A program made the translations under genes and the position numbers. From Posidonia oceanica (lineage: Eukaryota; Streptophyta; Magnoliopsida; Alismatales; Posidoniaceae), in the NCBI GenBank assembly GCA_037176725.1, contig JAZBRS010000011.1, positions 6,510,001 to 6,574,000 of the forward strand: a DNA stretch of 64,000 bases. The letters are read 5' to 3'. Numbering within the stretch: position 1 is the first letter of the stretch; the number at the start of each line of letters is the position of its first letter. A model generated the notes under the pieces. That model saw only the letters and a program-made list of their open reading frames with translations, searched no databases and was not told the DNA's origin. Positions 41,697 through 52,421 of the stretch are shown here, one piece after another.

Positions 41697-44250
41697 TGTA
41701 GACACCCCATTTTGACACCTGGCGGTGAATCAAACTTGGAGGAATGAGCTCAGAAACTGCGAATTCAACCTTTTCCCCAAAACCAAATCCCATTCCAAAA
41801 CTACCCAAAACCAACCCAAAACAATTCATTTCCCTTTTCCTTAAACCAACCTAAGCCTTCCACAAGCCCAAGTCCATTAGTAGCCTAGCCTACTGAGTGG
41901 CACGTTCAGGCGCCGCAGGCACAGGTGACAGGACTTGGTCGCAACTCCATGTGGCGACTAAGTTTGGTGCCACGAGTCACGGCAACTTTCTGCAACTCAG
42001 CCCACCGCCCAAGCCTCATAGCCACGGCCGTTGCTGGTCACCGTCTCCTGCCACACCTGTCCCTTTGCCACTTACTCCTCGCTACCGCCACCGACTATGT
42101 GCCAAGATCCACTAACTTCCTGGCACGGCGTCACCTCCTCGCCGGCGGACAACCCGCACACACGACACCTCACTGCCACCACCACCTGTAGACCTGCCAC
42201 CGACGACCTTCGCCGTCCTTGCCTGGCTAGCCACTTACTTCCTCGACTGCCAGACCCCCTCACAACACTCACCGCCCCTTCCTCTACCACCATCAGGTGC
42301 TACAAGAGCTAATAAGTGGAGGACACCCATTCAAACCCATTGCCGACATTCAACAACAACCCCTGGCCACACTTTGCAGACAGTGACCAAATTTCCACTC
42401 TAGAGCGCAATTAGCCAATCCAGCAACCTTCACACACATCCCAGCATCCTCCCAAGCCTTCCAATTCCCTGTTTCACATTCCGGACCACTGCAGCAACCG
42501 AGCTCGCCGTTCTTCCTTGGCCGCCGTTGGCCAACATCTCCAAAAGCCACCCCATGGCTCCAAACTCCAAGCACACCTCTGCAAGGTCGCCATGAACACA
42601 ACTTGATCAACCCAAGCGCCCGCTGTTGCCTCCACCGCCGCAGCAACCTCCACGCCGGCGAGCTCCGATGAGCTAGGTCGAGGGGCACCTCCGTGCATCC
42701 CCGCAAGTGAGTGATCCCTCCATTGACTTTGTATCGTGTCGTGCATGCTTTGTAGATAATTAGTTGTATTTTATCGTGTGTAGCTTAGCTGTTCTTGGCC
42801 ATCTTCTCCGGCACCGGAGGCCTGCCAGGTTAGGCACCGCATGAAGCAGCGACTGACCTGTGCTTCTGTCTGTCGGATGGCCGGACTTTGGGCCGTCGCT
42901 CCGGCTGACCCATAGCTCCATTTTCATTTCTGTTTGCATCTTTGTGATCGTGTATGTTTGCTCTTTAAGATTGCATGCTTAGATCATAATTTTGCATTGC
43001 CATGCGTCCTTGATTTCGTCTCAAACTAGGCTATTTGGAAACCATGAGTTGTAGATCTGGTGCCACTAAGACAGCGACTCACCTGCAACTCTTGGCCGTT
43101 CCTCCGGCCAACGTTTGGATCGTCGTATCTTGCAACCTAGGCGTCCATTTTGCATTCTATTTGCTTGCTTGCATTCCTCATTATGCCATCTGTAGGATCA
43201 TGCATTTAGTTTATCATTTCGCATCATCTAGCTAGCCTATTTTTGGCCATGAAAGTTGCTGTCTGGAAGAACTGTGTGCGCCTCTGTCGCCAGCCTCCCA
43301 GGCGACAAGCCCAGGCACCACTCACACTGGTGACTGAGCCCAGTTGCTGTTCTGGCCGGCGCCAAGTGTCTCACCGATCTCACCGGCGACATGCACTACC
43401 GCTGCTCAGGCCAGCGACCAGCCCTTCAATTCAGACAATGGTTGAGCCACCTTGTTTGCTGCTTTGTGTTTTGTTCATTTCGCTCGCCTATTTGCACATC
43501 TGTTTCCGAGCATGTTTATCCTCGCTTTGTTGCATTTTCCACTTTGATCGATTTTCTAGCATGTTTTCAAAGCCTGCATCTTTTACAAACCCATGTTGCA
43601 TGCAGCTTTGCATTGCATGGTTTATCCACTGTTTTGTTTTCCCCTGCATTGCATTAGGGCGATGATGCTTACTGCCTAGAGTTCTTACGAACCAGGGCCC
43701 GTCCTGTTTGGAACTCTAGCAGCGCCAGTGAGCACATAGTCAGCACGTTTACTTTCAATCATGCATCATAACATATTAAGCAAGTTTAAGCATTCGTTAG
43801 GCATTCATAGCATCTCTCGACCCTTAGGCGTACAGTAAAGGCAAGCAATTGCTGAAATCCTGCATATGCAAGCGATAAGCCTAGAAAGACTGATTCTTTG
43901 GATGTATCAAGGTGCCTAACACCTTCCCTGTGCGTAACAAGAGTCCTTGCCCTTTCTCTTGGCCTGTAATGACCATTATGCCCTCATCCTAGGCACGAGT
44001 CATATCATTGCATTGCATTGCATCTTTTTTTTCATGGTTTCCATGCATTTCCTTGGTTTTCCTTGTCTCCCGATTTAATAGACATGGTGGCGACTCTGAT
44101 TTTGTCTTATCTTTCGTTTTTCCTCTTTTTCTGGTGTTTTCGAGTAGAGTTTCCTTCATCAGATCCAATCGCTAATAGTGACCTACTTTCGATTGGTGCA
44201 TGCGAGCTTTGGCATCATGCATGGACGCATCAATTTTCATGGTTACTACA
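41697..44250 (+). repeat. Element B 3' LTR (2554 bp)
   Basis: Starts TGTAGACACCCCATTTTGACACC and ends GGTTACTACA; followed by GTCCC and not by a PBS, so it is a 3' LTR. Contains the conserved block at 43871-43952 and the LTR-internal PBS-like phrase GACATGGTGGCGACTCTGA at about 44081. It is less than half as long as the A, C and solo LTRs; it lacks the minisatellite and the long asymmetric and purine parts. Confidence 0.9.
43871..43952 (+). other. Conserved LTR block in B 3' LTR
   Basis: GATAAGCCTAGAAAGACTGA ... GGTGCCTAACACCTTCCCTG ... GAGTCCTTGCC; the most conserved stretch between this short LTR and the long ones. Confidence 0.8.
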
Positions 44251-44579
44251 GTCCCTATGAAGAGTGTTGGCTACACTCGATGAAAGGGCACTTGACTATG
44301 ACGAATTGCATCCATTCATGTGTCAGTCCACTCTAGATAGGGAGACAAATTCCTGAGCCATCCCGGTATACAAATCAAAGCAGGCGATGTCAGAGGAACC
44401 TCATTATCTAGGGTCACGCATTGCATATCAAGACCACCACCCTTGCACTCCTGCCATCTTGCATCCATGCAGAAACACATCATAATGCATCATGAGTGGT
44501 TGTCGGAGTCGTTTACCTCCAATCTCTCCAACCTTTTTAATACCTTGTTAGGATCTCCCCACCCTAGTGCCGGTTATCC
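44251..44579 (+). other. Element D internal segment without gene
   Basis: About 330 bases between the end of the B LTR and the 40-bp repeats. Low coding potential; I see nothing recognisable. Confidence 0.5.
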
Positions 44580-45140
44580 TCCTTATACTTCCTCGCCCAA
44601 GTGCTAGTTGTCTTTACCTTGTCAGACCTCCACACCATGAGTTGGGAGTCCTTTTATCTTGACACCCTTAGGCAATCCCTGAGGCCAAATCTTTTACCTT
44701 GACCCCCATAGGCAAGCCCTGAGGTCGTGTCATTTGACCACCTTAGGCAATCCCTGAGGTCGAGTCTTTATCTATGACCTCCTTAGGCAATCCCTAAGGT
44801 CGAGTCTTTTATCCTTTAACCACCTTAGGCAATCTATATGGCCAAGTCTTTTATCCTTGACCCCCTTAGGCAATCCCTAAGGCCAAGTCTTTATCTCTGA
44901 CCCTCTTAGGCAATCTCTAAGGCTGAGTCTTTTATCTTGACCCCCATAGGCAATCCCTAAGGCTGAGTCTTTTATCTTGACCCCCATAGGCAATCCCTAA
45001 GGCTGAGTCTTTTATCTTGACCTCCTTAGGCAACCATTGCAGCCGAGTCTTTTATCTTGACCCTCCTTAGCTAATCCCTGAGGCCGAGTCTTACCCTGGT
45101 GGCAATAGTTAGTCTCACATCCAGTGGTTTACCCTTTTTA
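44580..45140 (+). repeat. 40-bp minisatellite in element D
   Basis: Unit CCCCCATAGGCAATCCCTAA followed by GGCTGAGTCTTTTATCTTGA, 40 bp; two units at 44941-45020 are identical, others vary by a few bases. About 12 copies. Same position (before the 3' LTR) as the 91-bp satellite in A. Confidence 0.9.
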
Positions 45141-45149
45141 CCCCCTTAG

Positions 45150-45765
45150 GCAATCCTTGAGGTCGAGTCTCTTTCCCTGGTGGTAGCATTTAGTCTCATA
45201 TCCAGGTTTCGATTATTGGATGATTTATCCAGCTCGATGTCTGAGTATTGGATGTTTGATTCAACTCATTTCTTGAGTGTTGGATGTCTTATCTAGCACG
45301 ATCCCTTTATTTCTCATCCAGCCTAGGGGCAGTCCAGTCTCCTATTTAGGTGTTTGATCTCCTACCCTCTTTCAAGCTTGGTGGCAGCATTTAGTCTTCT
45401 ATCTAAGTGTTGGTTCTCCCATTTTTTGAGTGTTGGATGTTCGATCTAGCTCATTTCCTGAGTATTGGATGTTTTATCCAGCTCGATCCCTTATCTTCTT
45501 CCCCCTTCCAGCTTGTTGGCAACATTTAGTCTCATATCCAAGTGTCGGATGTTTGATCCAGCTCCATTTCTGAGTGTTGGATGCCTTATCTAGCTCGACC
45601 ACTTTATTTCTCATCCAGCCTAAGGGCAACCTAGTCTTGTATCTAGGTGTTGGAACTTATTCCCCTTTTCCAGCTTGGTGGCAGCTCAGACTCATATCTA
45701 AGTGTTGGATCTTCTTCTTCTTAATCAAAAAACCCATGGGTAGTGCCACGGGATTATCGTCTCAC
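45150..45765 (+). repeat. Second tandem tract of element D (TTGGATG..ATCCAGCTC)
   Basis: Imperfect repeats of GAGTGTTGGATGTTTGATCCAGCTC and CTTGGTGGCAGCATTTAGTC, several copies with mixed spacing. Non-coding. Confidence 0.75.
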
Positions 45766-45796
45766 CTTGAAGCTAGTTTCGTTCTGAAACCACCTT

Positions 45797-45811
45797 TAAG
45801 AAGGGGCAATC
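45797..45811 (+). other. Polypurine tract of element D
   Basis: AAGAAGGGGCAATC directly before TGTAAATATCC, similar to the A/B tract AAGGAGGGGCATC. Confidence 0.75.
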
Positions 45812-47283
45812 TGTAAATATCCTATTTTGGCACTCCTCTATTGTTATTAAGTCTCATCACACCATAGCATGCTCCATTCATCCTTAGAGGCCTTTCTCTT
45901 AGTTTAAGCACTCCATTAATGCTCTTTTGCTAAGACAGGTCGTAAAATGTAGGAAAAGCAACGTCCAACGTTAGACGCTATAATATCATCTTTCTACGTT
46001 GAACGCTGCAATCCTAGCATCTTACACATCCAGGTCATTTCCCTTCCATTTCACTCAAATCTTCCTTTTTTGGACTCAAGATAAATCTTCAATATTTTCA
46101 AAAGAGTCTTCATGCCTTATTTCAAGGTCTTTATTGACCTATTAAATGACTTGTTTGACCACGTTTGACTTGGCATCTCAAATTTGGCAAGTTCTAAGTA
46201 TGGGTGTGTAAGACACTGAGTTCCCTGCATCTTACATTAAACGCAGCCATTCACGTGTCTTATACCTGACAGCCCAGCCTCGCCATGTCAGCCACTTTCT
46301 TTCTTTGGAAAATTTTGAATTCAAAATGTTTCCTTTTTTAGAAAACCCGGTGATCGTGCGTGGCATTAATCAGGCTTGGACCATGCTTTATTGCTCATTA
46401 ATTGGAGGAATATTCTTTCATTAATTAGGCCAGGGCATCTGAAGGTTGTACAATGCTAGGATTCCTACATTCTACATAGAATGCTAGGATTCCTGCGTTC
46501 AACACTCCTGATTTGGTAATTCTTTATTACAGCTGTATAACCTTGCCAATTTTGAGTCTCCTGCCTTTTTATGATTCTCCTACGCCTCTATAAATATGAG
46601 GTACCCTAGCCTTTCAAGGGGAACACCCACAGAGGGACTAGATTTAGGACGAAAGACATAGAGATCGGAATTTGGGGGGGGGGATTCAGAGAGAAGAATT
46701 TCGGGAAAATTTGAGAGCAATTTAAAGTGAGGGATTTGTGAGAAAATTAGAAAAGAGGAGTGAAAAAGAGAGTCTAAGTTCTCAACTGTCTCCGACCACA
46801 TCGGCATCTTGCATATAGTCCACAAATTCAAAATGGGGTTTTCTTTTAATGTTTTTGCATATTGCATTTCATTTTTATGCATGTTGTAGCTAGGCATTTA
46901 CATTTAGTTGCAACCGGGGGAATAAAACCCCTTGGGTAAGTATCTTCCTTTTTGTTTCATGTTAGTTATAATTTGTTTTGTTGAATTAATTACTACACTT
47001 TATTAATCCACATAATTTATTTTTATTTTGCAAGGAGAACAAGAGGTAGAAGAAGCTCATTGACACGGGCACCCTTAAGTAACACTAGCATTGTCCTAAG
47101 GTAGCTGAACCCACATCAACAATACATCTCCCTAGGCGTCTCGAGGACCAGCGAAAGCGAACCGAGAGTGGCTATCACACCGGCTTCATCATCTGTGGAG
47201 TGGCAAAGCCAGATACAAACCAAAGGGACACAAGCAAAGCAACAAATACGAAAGCGTCTTCTGCCAAAACTCCCGTATCCACA
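45812..47283 (+). repeat. Element D 3' LTR (1472 bp)
   Basis: Starts TGTAAATATCCTATTTTGGCACTCC and ends CCCGTATCCACA. Colinear with 50995-52421. Contains a TATA box (TATAAATA at 46589), TTGAACG/AACGTT modules at about 45955-46020 and 46460-46515, a candidate short intron (GTAAGT at about 46936 to TTTTGCAAG at 47034) and the phrase TAGCTGAACCCACA. Followed at 47284 by element E coding sequence. Confidence 0.85.
46589..46596 (+). promoter_or_regulatory. TATA box of D LTR
   Basis: CTCTATAAATATGAGGTACCC; the F LTR has TATATAAG followed by the same GAGGTACCC, so the box and its downstream context are conserved. Confidence 0.75.
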
Positions 47284-47850
47284 CCAATCATGACTTGGAG
47301 ATGGCTGCTATGGTATTTGCACTGAAGATTTGGCGACACTACTTGTATGGAGAATAGTTTGAGGTTTTTAGAAATTACAAGAGTCTGAAGTACATCTTCA
47401 CTCAAAGGGATCTGAACCTAAGACAACGAAGATTGGTGGATTATCTCAAGGACTATGATTTTAGTTTGTCCTATCACCTATGAAATGCAATGTAGTTGCC
47501 GATGTGCTAAGTAGGCGTACCCATGTCATGGCTTGTTTGATGGTCAAGGAATGGCATATGTTAGAAAGTCTGGTTGAGTGTAAACCCAAGAGGCAGTCTT
47601 AAGAACCTATTGGTGCTTGAGTGGCTAATTTGTCTATCCACCCCAAATTGGTGGAGATAATTGTTGATGCTCAGCAGTTGGACTCATTTGTACAAGAGAC
47701 CTGGGGAAAAGTTGGAGGCGAGAGAGGTGCCTCACTTTTCCATTGGTATTGACAACGAGCTAAGGTATGATCTGCGCTTATATGTGCCTCGGGAAGAGGA
47801 AGTAAGGCAGAGATTATTAGATGAAATTCATCGTTTCATGTAAACCATTC
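47284..47850 (+). pseudogene. pol: Element E RNase H remnant and linker
   Basis: From 47287 the translation reads HDLEMAAMVFALKIWRHYLYGE, KSLKYIFTQRDLNLRQRR and YLKDYDFSLSYH, the end of a chromoviral RNase H. It begins abruptly inside the domain at the D LTR boundary. TAG after YLYGE and several further stops up to 47600 show decay. The rest (47600-47850) carries VPHFSIGIDNELR-type linker text. Confidence 0.85.
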
Positions 47851-48830
47851 ATCCAAAAAGCATCAAAATGTACAAAGACTTGAAGAGGAACTTCTGGTGG
47901 CCCAAGATGAAGAGAGATGTAGCTGAGCATGTGACTAGATGTGTGACCTGCCAGATGGTCAAGGCTGAGCATCAAATGCCTGGAGGGACTCTGCAGCCTC
48001 TAGATATTCTAGTGTGGAATTGGGAGCATGTCACCATGGACTATGTTGCGGGTTTACCCAAGACTAGAAGGAATAATGATACAGTGTGGATAATTGTGGA
48101 CCGACTCACAAAGTCAACCCATTTCTTGGCTATGAGAGTGAATCTCCTTTTGCTGTAGTTGGTAGAGCTATATGTGTCTGAGATCATTCGTTTGCATGAG
48201 GTTCCTATGTTGATTATGTCTGACAAAGATACTCGGTTCATATCGAGATTCCAGAGAACTTTGTAGGAGGCATTTGGCAACGTGCTTAATTTCAACACTG
48301 CTTTCCATCCCTAGTCAGATGGTCAGTTAGAGAGGACTATCCAGACGTTGGAAGACATGCTGAGAGTCTGTGCTTTGGATCTGAAAGGCTATTGGGAGGA
48401 CCACTTGTCGCTGATCGAGTTTGCTTACAACAATAGTTATTACTCTAGCATTGGGATGGCCCTATATGAAGCTCTGTACGACCCACTTTTTGGAGTGAGG
48501 TAGATGAATGCCAACTTCTCATTCTAGATATTGTGCAATAGTATTTAGATAGAGTGGATCTAATTTGCAAGAGATTGGTGGTTGCATAGAGATGGCAAAA
48601 GAGCTATGCAAATAGGAGGCGGAGACCTTTAAAGTTCGAATTAAGAGATTTCGTCTTTCTGAAAGTGTCACCAACCAAGGGAGTAATGAGGTTTGACAAG
48701 TGTGGAAAGTTGAGCCCACGTTATTTTGGGCCATACAGAATCTCTAAGAGGATTAGTGAAGTGGCCTACAAGTTGGAGTTGCCTCCATATCTACTAGGCG
48801 GCATAGCGTATTTCATGTCTCCATGTTGAG
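47851..48830 (+). pseudogene. pol: Element E integrase
   Basis: Zinc finger HPKSIKMYKDLKRNFWW ... CVTCQMVKAEHQ (HHCC) at 47850-47980. Catalytic core: TMDYVAGLP (Asp), IMSDKDTRFISRF (Asp) and DGQLERTIQ (Glu). Interrupted by several stops (first TAG near 48157) and frame slips after 48500. The spacing of the DDE residues looks normal. Confidence 0.9.
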
Positions 48831-49062
48831 GAAATGCTTGGCTGATGCAGCTCAAGTGATACCGGTTCACCCAGAAGAGCTGTTGGAGGACCTGTCTTTG
48901 GTGGAGGATGTCGTCCAGATTCATGATAGGAAGGAGTGAGTCCTGAGGAACAAGGTGGTTCCGCTTGTCCTAGTTCAGTGGTGGCATCATGGCTCGGAGG
49001 AAGCCACTTGGGAGAGTGAGGTGGACATTCGTACACAATGCCCCTACTTGTTCACCTAAAGA
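48831..49062 (+). pseudogene. pol: Element E chromodomain
   Basis: C-terminal region in different frames: RKCLADAAQVIP, then VLRNKVVPLVLVQWWHHGSEEATWESE ending at TAA 49058-49060. The VQW..H..EEATWE pattern is that of plant chromovirus chromodomains, which guide integration to marked chromatin. One TGA (about 48937) interrupts it. Confidence 0.82.
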
Positions 49063-49087
49063 TGTAATTTCAGGGGCGAAATTCTTT

Positions 49088-49100
49088 TAAGGGGGTAGGA
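49088..49100 (+). other. Polypurine tract of element E
   Basis: TTAAGGGGGTAGGA before the LTR start TGTAACACC. Confidence 0.85.
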
Positions 49101-50994
49101 TGTAACACCTAAGGTCTCTATAGGTACCAAACGCAGGTTGTCCGCATGTGTTGCCAGCGTAGGTTCTGGGCATGTTTTAGTAGCATAGAGTGTTGTAAGT
49201 TATAAGTTATTGTTTTGGGATTTGGTTCCCATTGGTTGTGTTTTTGGTGATAGAGTTGTGAGCCCGGTTGGGTGGATTGGTGTTTGATTACCTTTAAATG
49301 TAATATTCTTCTTAAGTAATCAAAATGAATTTTGTGGATGCTTCCCTCTTTGGGTTCCCTATTCGATGTATTATGCCCCACGGATTGCTTTGGCATATTG
49401 TGTTGTGATTCCTCTTTGGCATTGCATTGTGTATTTATTTTGGTGTGTTGTGTCTTGTGAATGCATGGAGCACGTGGTGGACAAATGCCAATATGCTATA
49501 GTGCCAACTCGTGACGGTGTGTATGTAGACAATCCCCCATGATGGCACTGTTCATGAATTGTGTCGCACCCGATGCCATTATAAAAAGAGGAGAAGAGGA
49601 GTGGCGTCAGACACACTTGCAACTGAGAGAAAAGGGAGGAGGAGAATCCACAGCTTGGAAGAGAGAGAGTTTCTATGAGAGAGTTGGGGAGGAAGAGATT
49701 GAGAAAGCTTGAGAGGACCTTAAGGAGGGCTTGTGCTCGGAGAGAAAGGAGGAGAGGTTGCTGCCACTGCCACCTTGAGTCGCCGCTTGCCGTCGCTACT
49801 GCGTGAGGTGTCACCGTCGTCGGAGTTGTCACTACCTATTGCCTTTGAGTGTCGCCATTGCTGCTAGGTTGCCGATCGTTGTGGGTGGTGCTGTCAAGCA
49901 TCGGTGAAAGGTACACACCCTACTTGGAGATTTTCCTATTCATCTCAATATGATACATGATCATTGTGATTGTGCTTTGGGATTCCATGAGGGAACTCGG
50001 TGTTTTGGGATTCCATGAAAGAATCTGATGTTGGTAGCAAATAGTTGTTGCGTGGTGGGCTTGCGTGAGAACCCATTTGTGCTAATTTGGGTGATTTTGG
50101 TTCCTCAGATGTTGATGCATGAATTTAACTATGTTACCATTGGTTTATTGTGGGTTTCCCTTGCTTTTTAGCTTGCCGATGTTTTGCATAAGGATTTACA
50201 GGGTTTTAGGTTTTGGCCATGGGCAAAGGATGCCCTGATTTAGTGTCGAGGGCCATTGCTATGCTGGGGGCATAGGGGACCAACACAGGTTAGTTATGCG
50301 GCCCCTAGTCTGCTAATTGCTGGTAGTGCTTTTGGGAATAGCTTTTGGAATGATTTTCAAATTATTTTCCAAAAAGGATGTGGAAAGAAATGCATATGAT
50401 TTGCAAAGGTTTTGGAAAAGATTTTCCGTGGTTTTGAGGGATCGAGAGGCCAAAGCATATGGGCAGTGGACCAAGGATGATTGATGCCCCTAGATGGTCG
50501 AGTGCGAGTTACCGAGGATGAGGTTCGTGTGGTTTTCTATGGTTTTTGAGGAACCAAGAGGGTCGTAGGATCGTACTGATGGGCCAGGGATGACTGATAT
50601 CTCTAGAGGGTAAAGTGCGAGTTCGAGGATGAGGTTTCGTAGTTTGAGATGACTAATAGACCTTGGGTAAGGGTCTACGGACCAAAAGACCAAGGGTGAG
50701 GTCATGGAACAAGAGGCTGAACAATCTAGCCAACGGAGGGATGAGTGATATCTCTGGAGGGTTGAGAGCTAGAGGAGTAGGCTGAGGTCTTAAAGAGTTG
50801 TACTGGCGGGACTAGGAGGTGAAAAAGTCCTCTAGGTGGTCGAGTGCAACATTCCCAAGGACGTTGAGAGGGCAGACGCTCTGTGTATGTGTTGTCCTTG
50901 TGTGGACTTTTGAGGGCTCTTAGAGTATGAATTTGAGGCAGGGAGCTCCTACATAGGGTGACTTTGTCGTGGCTATGCAGTGCGCCTTGGCAGC
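49101..50994 (+). repeat. Element E 3' LTR (interrupted by F)
   Basis: Starts TGTAACACCTAAGGTC. A TATA box TATAAAAA lies at 49580-49587, followed by AGAGGAGAAGAGG. From about 50440 to 50720 it contains imperfect ~100-base repeats (GAGTGCGAGTT...GAGGATGAGG; GGACCAAGG). No terminal CA end is clear before F starts at 50995, so the LTR is probably split by F. The last part could also be flanking DNA. Confidence 0.7.
49580..49587 (+). promoter_or_regulatory. TATA box of E LTR
   Basis: CCATTATAAAAAGAGG, about 480 bases into the LTR, with a purine-rich downstream region; a plausible U3/R promoter. Confidence 0.6.
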
Positions 50995-52421
50995 TGTAGA
51001 TATCCCATTTTGGCACTCCCTTTATCCTTTTGAGTACCATTGCACTATATCATGCTCCAATAATCATTAGAGGCCTTTCTCTCAGCTCAAGTACTCTCCA
51101 ATAGCTTATTTGCCAATCTGAATCGTTAGACGCATGATTTCATGCGTCCAACGTTAGACACAAGTTTCACAGTGTTCTACGTTGAACGTTGGAAACTATG
51201 TGTTCTACGTTGAACACTTGGTTTTCCAGCATTCAACGTTTCCAACTCAGTTTATTTCCAAATCTGCCAACTTTACTTTTTGGACCCAAACCAATTTTCA
51301 AAGTCAAATGGGTCAATGTCCCTTTTCTGCAAAGCCATAATTGCCTCATTATTTGATTGACACAAGTCCCCTTGATTTGGAGGCCAAATTTGGCAAGTCC
51401 ATAGCCTAAGTGTGTTGAACGTTGGATCTGGCCGCATCCAACATAGAACGTTGGATTCCTAGCATTCTATAACCTACAAATGTGTTCTACAACTTTCCTT
51501 AGTTGGACGAATTCAAAATCCGAATCCTTACCTTTTGTAGAGGTCCATTGACCAATCTGGGACTTAATTTGGGCCTAATCATTTATAATCAATCATTATT
51601 GGGGGAATATTCCTTTATTATGGCAACTAGAGCTCGGGTGGTCGTTGAACACTGGGATTCCAACGTTCAACGTAGAATGCTTGGGTTTCCAGCGTTCAAC
51701 ACTTCAGAATAAGAAACTTTTTGCTACAGCTGCTCAATCATGCCAAATTTGGGCCATTTTGCCAATTCTGGTTCTCCCATGCTTCTATATAAGCAGAGGT
51801 ACCCTGTCTTGAAAAAGGACTAGAAATTTGGACGAAAATTTGAGAGAGGGATTGGAATCTTAGACCTGAGAGAAATCAAGTAGAGAGTTAGAGTGAAAAG
51901 AAAGATGAGAAAGCTAGTCTTCTTCTGCCGTCTTCGACCACGTCACGTCGGTGTATTGCATTTTCATATCAAAATGGGGTTTTCTTTTAGTGTTTTTGCA
52001 TATTCCATTTCATTTCTTATATTGTTGTAGCTAGGCATATTCATATTTAGTTGCAACCCGGGGGATAAAACCCCTAGGGTAAGTAATCCTCCTTTTATTT
52101 CACGATAGTTTTAATTTCCTTTGAATCGTTTACTACACCTTATTAATCCGCATTTTTTTATTGTTTTGCAAGGAAAAGAAGAAGAAGAAGCTCATTCAGT
52201 ACGGGCACCCTTAGGCAGTGCTGGCGCTATCCTAAGGTAGCTGAACCCACACTGATCTATCTCCCCAAGGCATTTCGAGGGCTGGTGAAAGCGAATCGAG
52301 AGTAGCGATCACATCAGCTTCATCACCCGTGGAGTGACGGAGTTGAACACAAGCAAAAGGAGACGTCGAAAAAGCAAAACAAGACAAACAAGCTCTTCTC
52401 CTCCAAAACCCCGTATCCACA
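50995..52421 (+). repeat. Element F 5' LTR (1427 bp)
   Basis: Starts TGTAGATATCCCATTTTGGCACTCC and ends CCCGTATCCACA. Holds TATA box TATATAAG (51786-51793), three groups of TTGAACG/AACGTT modules (51150-51240, 51410-51475, 51640-51710), a candidate intron (GTAAGT at about 52079 to TTTTGCAAG near 52172) and a G/C-rich end matching 47040-47283. Confidence 0.83.
51786..51793 (+). promoter_or_regulatory. TATA box of F LTR
   Basis: CTTCTATATAAGCAGAGGTACCC, in the same place as TATAAATA of the D LTR and with the same GAGGTACCC downstream. Confidence 0.78.

Larger units (their letters stand above)
34370..44250 (+). mobile_element. Element B: gag-only Tat-family retrotransposon, right part
   Basis: Plus-strand element whose left part (5' LTR, PBS) lies off-window beyond element A, which interrupts its leader at 34370. 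Remaining: leader, gag (35236-37505), 4.2 kb without protease, RT, integrase or extra ORF, polypurine tract and a 2554-bp 3' LTR. Leader, gag and 3' untranslated hairpins match A and C. It resembles the terminal-repeat-plus-gag class of non-autonomous elements described in plants. Confidence 0.88.
44251..47283 (+). mobile_element. Element D: 3' part, tail repeats and 3' LTR
   Basis: The 3' end of a plus-strand LTR element interrupted by B at 44250. It shows tail minisatellites, a purine tract and a 1472-bp LTR of the same family as that of element F. Its coding part is off-window. The LTR start and purine tract resemble those of the Tat elements. Its right end falls in the middle of the RNase H of element E, so D was inserted in E. 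Confidence 0.8.
47284..50994 (+). mobile_element. Element E: 3' part of a Tekay-like chromovirus
   Basis: Ty3/gypsy fragment on the plus strand: RNase H remnant, integrase, chromodomain, polypurine tract and 3' LTR from 49101. Its 5' half was displaced by the insertion of D at 47283. The LTR is cut at 50994 by element F. Integrase type and C-terminal chromodomain indicate a chromovirus, most like the Tekay/Del clade. Confidence 0.85.

Noticed and set aside
45812..52421. D and F LTRs as the two LTRs of one element enclosing E
   Set aside because: E has its own PPT and LTR, no PBS follows the first LTR, and the first LTR ends in the middle of the RNase H of E.
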